This document shows, one piece after another, positions 12,251-16,123 of a DNA stretch of 16,123 bases; within the stretch, counting starts at the first letter, position 1; each line of letters opens with the position of its first letter. Made by a program: the position numbers and the translations under genes. The stretch is taken from assembly GCA_028698375.1 (NCBI GenBank), contig JAQVDI010000010.1, positions 1-16,123 of the forward strand, given 5' to 3'. The notes under the pieces were generated by a model that saw only the letters and a program-made list of their open reading frames with translations, ran no database searches and had not been told where the DNA came from. Source of the DNA: Patescibacteria group bacterium. Its GTDB lineage: Bacteria > Patescibacteriota > UBA1384 > JAGGWG01.

Positions 12251-13450
12251 ATGGCGAATTTAGCAAAAATAAGAAAAAAAATTGCTCTAAAAATTATATT
12301 AGGAATTTTAGCTATTGCGTTTATTTTTACTTTGGGTTTTAGCGCAGGTTGGGGTTCAAGCAGTGGTCTAAAATTTTATCAAGTTATTAATAAAGAAAGA
12401 AAAGTTGAGAATTTAGATTTTTCTCTTTTTTGGAAAACTTGGGACACGATTCATTCTTCTTATTTACACCAATATAATAATAAAACTTTATTCTATTCTG
12501 CAATTAAAGGTTTGGTAGCTGGTTTGGATGATCCTTACTCTGCTTTTTTGGATCCTGAAGAAACTGAACTTTTTAGCGAAGATATGAAAGAAGAATTTGG
12601 CGGGGTGGGGATTGAAATTACTATGCGCGATAATAAAATTGTCGTTGTTTCGGCTTTAAAAGATAGCGCAGCAGAAAAAGCTGGTATAAAAACTGGTGAT
12701 GAGATTGTGAAAGTTGATAATAAAGATACTCAGAATGAAGCCTTGATGAAAGTTCTAACTTGGATTCGTGGAGAAGCAGGGACAAAAGTAAAATTGCAGA
12801 TTAATCGTGTTGGTTGGGCTGAACCAAAAGAATTTGAATTAACTCGTTATAATATAAAAATTGAAAGCGTTAAATGGCATTTTGAAAATGACCTCGTTAT
12901 TATTCAAATTAGTCAATTTTCAGATCAAACAACAACTTTAGTAAATCAGGCAGCAGATGAAATCTTGCAAAAAAAACCTAAAGGTATAATTTTGGATTTA
13001 CGAAATAACGCTGGAGGTCTTTTGGAATCAAGTGTACAAATTGCTAGTTTGTTTATTGAAAAAGGAGCTGTGGTTTATGAGCGCGATAATAAGAAACAAG
13101 ATAAAGGATATGAAGTAACTGGCGAGGCCAAATTAAAAGATTTTCCTCTAATGGTTTTGGTTAATAATGGTTCAGCTAGTGCCAGCGAAATTTTGGCTGG
13201 GGCGTTAGCTTTTTACAAAAAAGGTACTTTAATCGGTGAAAAAACTTTTGGCAAAGGAGTAATGCAAAGTTGGGATTCTTACCCGGATGGTTCATCTTTA
13301 ATTTTAACCATTGCGTATTGGCTGACTCCTGGTAAAGTTCAAATTGATAAAAAAGGTATTAATCCTGACATAATTATTAATTCAGATAAAATTGATTGCG
13401 GTAATGATGACGCTGTTTGCCAAAAAGCAAAAGAATTATTAAGAAAATGA
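12251..13450 (+). CDS. S41-family C-terminal processing peptidase (CtpA-like)
   Basis: The 399-residue protein has a basic N-terminus and membrane helix (about 13-31), a small helical region (FWKTWDTIHSSYL, then AIKGLVAGLDDPYSAFLDPEE), a PDZ domain (about 105-190, FGGVGIEI...AAEKAGIKTGDEIVKVD) and the S41 catalytic domain. LRNNAGGLL and NNGSASASEILAGAL are diagnostic. Ser310 is the expected nucleophile and Lys335 in TFGKGVMQ the general base; their 25-residue spacing equals that of E. coli Tsp. Such proteases act outside the membrane, trimming or degrading proteins after PDZ binding of C-terminal tails. A CDNDDAVCQKAKE-like end carries two cysteines (DCGNDDAVCQ), perhaps a disulfide. It starts 39 bases after the NYN gene with its own leaderless-type promoter. 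Confidence 0.95.
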   Translation: MANLAKIRKKIALKIILGILAIAFIFTLGFSAGWGSSSGLKFYQVINKERKVENLDFSLFWKTWDTIHSSYLHQYNNKTLFYSAIKGLVAGLDDPYSAFLDPEETELFSEDMKEEFGGVGIEITMRDNKIVVVSALKDSAAEKAGIKTGDEIVKVDNKDTQNEALMKVLTWIRGEAGTKVKLQINRVGWAEPKEFELTRYNIKIESVKWHFENDLVIIQISQFSDQTTTLVNQAADEILQKKPKGIILDLRNNAGGLLESSVQIASLFIEKGAVVYERDNKKQDKGYEVTGEAKLKDFPLMVLVNNGSASASEILAGALAFYKKGTLIGEKTFGKGVMQSWDSYPDGSSLILTIAYWLTPGKVQIDKKGINPDIIINSDKIDCGNDDAVCQKAKELLRK

Positions 13451-13490
13451 AGGATTATTGTTTGGAATTTTATAATTAAATAATTTATTT

Positions 13491-13781
13491 ATGGCTAAAA
13501 AAAATGTTAAGTTTGTGGAAGTTATCTTGAAGGAAAATGTGGAAAAATTAGGTCAAAAGGGGGAGGTTAAGATTGTGCGTTTAGGTTATTTCTCTAATTT
13601 TTTATTGCCAAAGAATTTCGCTATTATTGCTACTGCTAATGCTAAGGAAAAACAAGCAGAGCTGATAGAAAAGAAAAAAGTTGTAAAAACCACTAAAAAA
13701 CAAGTTAAGGCAAAAAAAGAAATTATTAGGCAAAAAAAGAAAAAAGAAAAAGAGAAAAATCTTCAGAAAAATAAAAAATAA
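13491..13781 (+). CDS. rplI: ribosomal protein L9, N-terminal domain only
   Basis: The 96-residue product has the L9 N-domain at about 8-55: VEVILKENVEKLGQKGEVKIVRLGYFSNFLLPKNFAI, including the GxKGxVxxVxxGYxxNFLxPxxxA pattern that contacts 23S rRNA. The normal protein is about 150 residues with a long helix and a second globular domain; here the second domain is absent and replaced by a Lys-rich helical tail (about 70-96, KEIIRQKKKKEKEKN). L9 helps keep reading frame, and many Patescibacteria lack it, so this short form is notable. It lies 40 bases after the protease gene, with TATAAT (13471-13476) 14 bases before the ATG and no Shine-Dalgarno site. The frame ends with a clean TAA; downstream sequence shows no L9 C-domain. 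Confidence 0.92.
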   Translation: MAKKNVKFVEVILKENVEKLGQKGEVKIVRLGYFSNFLLPKNFAIIATANAKEKQAELIEKKKVVKTTKKQVKAKKEIIRQKKKKEKEKNLQKNKK

Positions 13782-13805
13782 ATTTTTTTCGTAATTTTTA
13801 TATTG

Positions 13806-13835
13806 TTGGTAGAAAAATTATTTGTGTGTTATAAT
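13806..13835 (+). promoter_or_regulatory. promoter of the pseudopilin-like membrane protein
   Basis: TTGGTA (13806-13811, 4 of 6), 18 bases, TATAAT (13830-13835) with an extended TG at 13827-13828. The start near 13842 gives a leader of about 57 bases. Confidence 0.65.
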
Positions 13836-13850
13836 GTTTGTAATAAAAAT

Positions 13851-13898
13851 AAGGAGGGTTCGTTTAGAATTTATAAATTTTAAACGAGGTTTTATTTT
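13851..13898 (+). promoter_or_regulatory. structured leader with two ribosome-site-like motifs
   Basis: A very strong AAGGAGGG (13851-13858) is followed not by a start codon but by a hairpin (CGTTTAGAATT 13861-13871 with AATTTTAAACG 13876-13886, TATA loop, one G-T pair). A second, weaker GAGG (13886-13889) stands 9 bases before the ATG at 13899. The first site may be a ribosome standby site, with the hairpin bringing it closer. Confidence 0.5.
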
Positions 13899-15524
13899 AT
13901 GGCAGATCAACAAAACAATCCTAACAATCAAGACCCACATAGCGATTTTGAAGTTTTTCGGGTTCCGCCACGTGAAATGTTAGATAAATATTCTAATGCG
14001 CCTCAAGACTTGCCTCCAGTTAATTCTACTGGTGGAACTGATCAAACTAAAAAAAATGATTTTGGTTTAGGTAAAAGTGAGCTTTTTGACAAACCGATAA
14101 GTAATCAAAATGCTGCGCCTCAAGTTGTTTCTACTGCTAGCCCCTCAGTACAAGCTCCAGCACCCAATCAACCGGTTGCTTCAGAACCAAAAACAGCAGA
14201 ATCTAGTGAGGATCAAGTTAGAGATATTTTTGCTCAACCAGCTAAAAAAGAGACATCAGTTAACCCGCCTGTCCCCCCACAAAATATTGAGACAGAGTTA
14301 ACGCCGGGTAATCAGCCATCTAAAATGCCTGGTAAACCAAGAAATTTAAAATGGCTTTGGGTGTTATTAATTTTTATTTTAGTATTACCTATTATTTTAA
14401 TTGCTTTAGAATGGTTTGGTTTGTTTAGCATTGGTTTGTCTAAAATTATTGGTTCTCCACCAGCTAAATTGACATGGTCCCGCACACAAATTAATTTTGA
14501 AAATTTTAACGCAGTACTGGGTGGTAGCATTAATTTGGAACAGGCGTTATTGTCCAGTGATACGCAATCTTGGGTTGAGCAAAACGGTTATGATCAAAAA
14601 ACTAACGTTAATTTTAGTGGTTCTGTTATAAAGAGTGCTAATGTAGTGAGCGGTGTTTGGGTTTTTGAATCTGATCCTGGAATTAATTTCCGTTTTGAAG
14701 CAAAAAAATTATATTTACAAAGAAGTGACGGTAAATGGTATCAAATTGAGACAGGGATTAATAACATTGATGTTTATTTCCAAACTATGCAAAATTATTT
14801 CACTAATGCTTCTAATTTCCAGGCCATTAAGCCAACAGCGGATAATGTTTTTTCTTACAAGGCGACGATACAAGCAGATAATTTAGGGATAAAAGATTAT
14901 GTTGCTAGTGGTGCTGCTATTATTATTGATTTTGATAATAAAAATTTTAAATTAAAAAGAATTAGTTTGAATGCTCTTCCTCTCAGTGGGATTGATATTG
15001 AGCTTAATTTAACAGATTTTAATAATGAAATAGTTGAATTGCAGAGTTTGAATAAAAAGAATGTTTTGGAAGGAGCGAAAGAATTTCCCGCTGTTTATTA
15101 TTTGTTGAAGCTTTTGACTAGGGATGATCAGGACGCAGAAACAGCAACCAGTTTAGATGTGAGTCCTGCCAAACAGGAAAAAAATGATATTCAAAGAAAA
15201 ACTGATTTGAAAAAAATTGCTGGATTATTGACAAAATATAAAATTGATCATGAAAATTATCCTATTGCAGAGGAAATGATTAAAATTGAAGCAGATCAAG
15301 ATTTTATTAATAAATTAACTCCTTATCTAGAAGTTGGCCAATCTTGGGATTTTCGTGATCCAGAATGGCCGAATAAGTATTATGGTTATCAATCCGAAAA
15401 AGGAGAGACTTATCGCTTAAGTGCTGTTTTGCAAAATACTAATGATTCAGAAGCACCTCTTGATCCAATTTCTAAATTAAATTTATATATTATTACTGAT
15501 AAAATAAATTTAAGCGAAAATTAA
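13899..15524 (+). CDS. single-pass membrane protein with pseudopilin-like C-terminal domain
   Basis: The 541-residue protein has three parts. Residues 1-148 are Pro/Gln/Ser/Asn-rich and probably disordered, cytoplasmic. One membrane helix follows (about 152-175, WLWVLLIFILVLPIILIALEW... in two hydrophobic runs). Outside is a beta-rich region (about 180-400; VNFSGSVIKSANVVSG, RFEAKKLYLQRSDGKWYQIE) recalling LolA/LppX-like carrier or PepSY-type folds, unproven. The end (about 430-541: QRKTDLKKIAGLLTKYKID, HENYPIA, then PYLEVGQ, YYGYQSEKGETYRLSAVLQ) resembles the globular part of type II secretion/type IV pseudopilins (RKSDLxxIxxALxxYxxxxGxYP pattern) but lacks the prepilin leader. Function unknown; possibly an envelope protein that mimics or contacts pilins. 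It has its own promoter and structured leader. Confidence 0.8.
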   Translation: MADQQNNPNNQDPHSDFEVFRVPPREMLDKYSNAPQDLPPVNSTGGTDQTKKNDFGLGKSELFDKPISNQNAAPQVVSTASPSVQAPAPNQPVASEPKTAESSEDQVRDIFAQPAKKETSVNPPVPPQNIETELTPGNQPSKMPGKPRNLKWLWVLLIFILVLPIILIALEWFGLFSIGLSKIIGSPPAKLTWSRTQINFENFNAVLGGSINLEQALLSSDTQSWVEQNGYDQKTNVNFSGSVIKSANVVSGVWVFESDPGINFRFEAKKLYLQRSDGKWYQIETGINNIDVYFQTMQNYFTNASNFQAIKPTADNVFSYKATIQADNLGIKDYVASGAAIIIDFDNKNFKLKRISLNALPLSGIDIELNLTDFNNEIVELQSLNKKNVLEGAKEFPAVYYLLKLLTRDDQDAETATSLDVSPAKQEKNDIQRKTDLKKIAGLLTKYKIDHENYPIAEEMIKIEADQDFINKLTPYLEVGQSWDFRDPEWPNKYYGYQSEKGETYRLSAVLQNTNDSEAPLDPISKLNLYIITDKINLSEN

Positions 15525-15585
15525 AATTTTGGTTGTATTTTTAAATTTTATATGTAATAATTGTGTTAATAATTAATTAACTATT

Positions 15586-16123
15586 ATGATTATCTTTTGG
15601 ATTTTTTTAGGAATCTTAGCCCTGCTTGTCCTTTATGTGATTATTATTTTTAATCGTTTGATTGTTTTAAGAATGCGCACTAACGAAGCTTGGAGTGATA
15701 TAAAAGTGCAAATGAAGCGTCGTTATGATTTAATCCCCAATTTAGTTACAACGGTTAAAGGTTATGCCAGTCATGAAAAAGCGGTTTTCGAGAATGTGAC
15801 TAAGGCAAGATCAGTCGCAATGGGAGCAGAAACTCCTGGAGAAAAAATAAAAGCAGAAAATGAGTTAACTAAAACTATCAAAAGTTTGTTTGCTGTAGCT
15901 GAGAATTACCCACAATTAAGAGCGAGCGAAAATTTTCAAAAGCTGCAAGAAGAATTAACCGGTACTGAAGATAAAATTGAAGCTTCGCGTCGTTTTTATA
16001 ATGCTAATGTGCGTGATTTTAATACTGCTATTCAGGTTTTTCCTTCTAATATGATTGCTCCTGCTTTAGGTTTTAAAAATTTTGATTTATTTGAATTAGC
16101 CGAAGGAGAAAAAGAAGCTGCGG
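15586..16123 (+). CDS. lemA: LemA family protein, 3' end cut by window
   Basis: The frame from ATG 15586 stays open to the window end (179 codons). It has an N-terminal membrane helix (MIIFWIFLGILALLVLYV, about 1-22) followed by the LemA hallmark NEAWSDIKVQMKRRYDLIPNL, VTTVKGYASHEKAVFENVTKAR, YPQLRASENFQKLQEEL, and ASRRFYNANVRDFNTAIQVFP. LemA proteins are helical-bundle membrane proteins, N-terminus outside and tiny, with an uncertain role; they are often next to htpX or TPM-domain genes, which may lie beyond the window. The family is about 185-200 residues, so almost all of it is here. No Shine-Dalgarno site; the preceding 61 bases are AT-rich without a clear promoter or terminator. Confidence 0.95.
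   Translation, partial: MIIFWIFLGILALLVLYVIIIFNRLIVLRMRTNEAWSDIKVQMKRRYDLIPNLVTTVKGYASHEKAVFENVTKARSVAMGAETPGEKIKAENELTKTIKSLFAVAENYPQLRASENFQKLQEELTGTEDKIEASRRFYNANVRDFNTAIQVFPSNMIAPALGFKNFDLFELAEGEKEAA

Noticed and set aside
13782..13829. Terminator after rplI
   Set aside because: TAATTTTT and AAAAATTA can pair but with a 13-base loop, pure A-T arms and no T-run; too weak to list.

Overview
The window is AT-rich bacterial chromosome, roughly one third G+C by eye, with short intergenic gaps, no mobile elements and no tRNAs. Small reduced versions of proteins (a 96-residue L9), few Shine-Dalgarno sites, pilin-like and DUF5684/PLDc_N-type membrane proteins and an NYN nuclease suggest a Patescibacteria (Candidate Phyla Radiation) genome, probably on the Parcubacteria side because an L9 is present. 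That placement is inference from gene content, not proof.

Layout. 1-1398: 3' part of a ComM/YifB-type AAA+ ATPase. 1485-1589: three perfect 35-bp tandem repeats ending at the start codon of a bactofilin (1592-2023). 2117-2941: a diacylglycerol/lipid-kinase-like protein whose nucleotide-binding motifs are degenerate, overlapping infC (2925-3428). infC runs head-on into rplT-rpmI (3421-3958, minus strand), so the usual infC-rpmI-rplT order is broken up. 4041-4281: a self-contained GC-rich transcription unit with a consensus promoter, several strong RNA hairpins, a possible 39-residue zinc-ribbon ORF and a strong terminator. 4288-7192: uvrA with its own promoter and structured leader. 7284-8134 (minus): two small membrane proteins in one operon. 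8254-11040: a large surface protein with a predicted seven-bladed beta-propeller. 11079-11503: RNase P RNA with its promoter. 11702-12211: NYN-domain protein. 12251-13450: S41 (CtpA-like) protease. 13491-13781: short L9. 13899-15524: membrane protein with a pseudopilin-like C-terminal domain. 15586-end: LemA family protein, cut by the window end.

How it works together. There is no single pathway; the window is housekeeping (translation: infC, rplT, rpmI, rplI, rnpB; DNA repair and uptake: uvrA, comM) mixed with cell-envelope genes (bactofilin, membrane pair, propeller protein, protease, pseudopilin-like protein, LemA). A recurring expression style is visible: genes directly after a promoter often have a -10 box only 5-15 bases before the start codon and no Shine-Dalgarno site (leaderless or nearly so), whereas several internal genes have AGGA/AAGGAG.

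The most unusual object is the unit at 4041-4281. Its promoter matches the rnpB promoter at 24 of 29 positions, its core is about 63% G+C, and it contains a 21-bp interrupted hairpin. It looks like an abundant structured RNA, possibly one that also encodes a small Cys4 protein.
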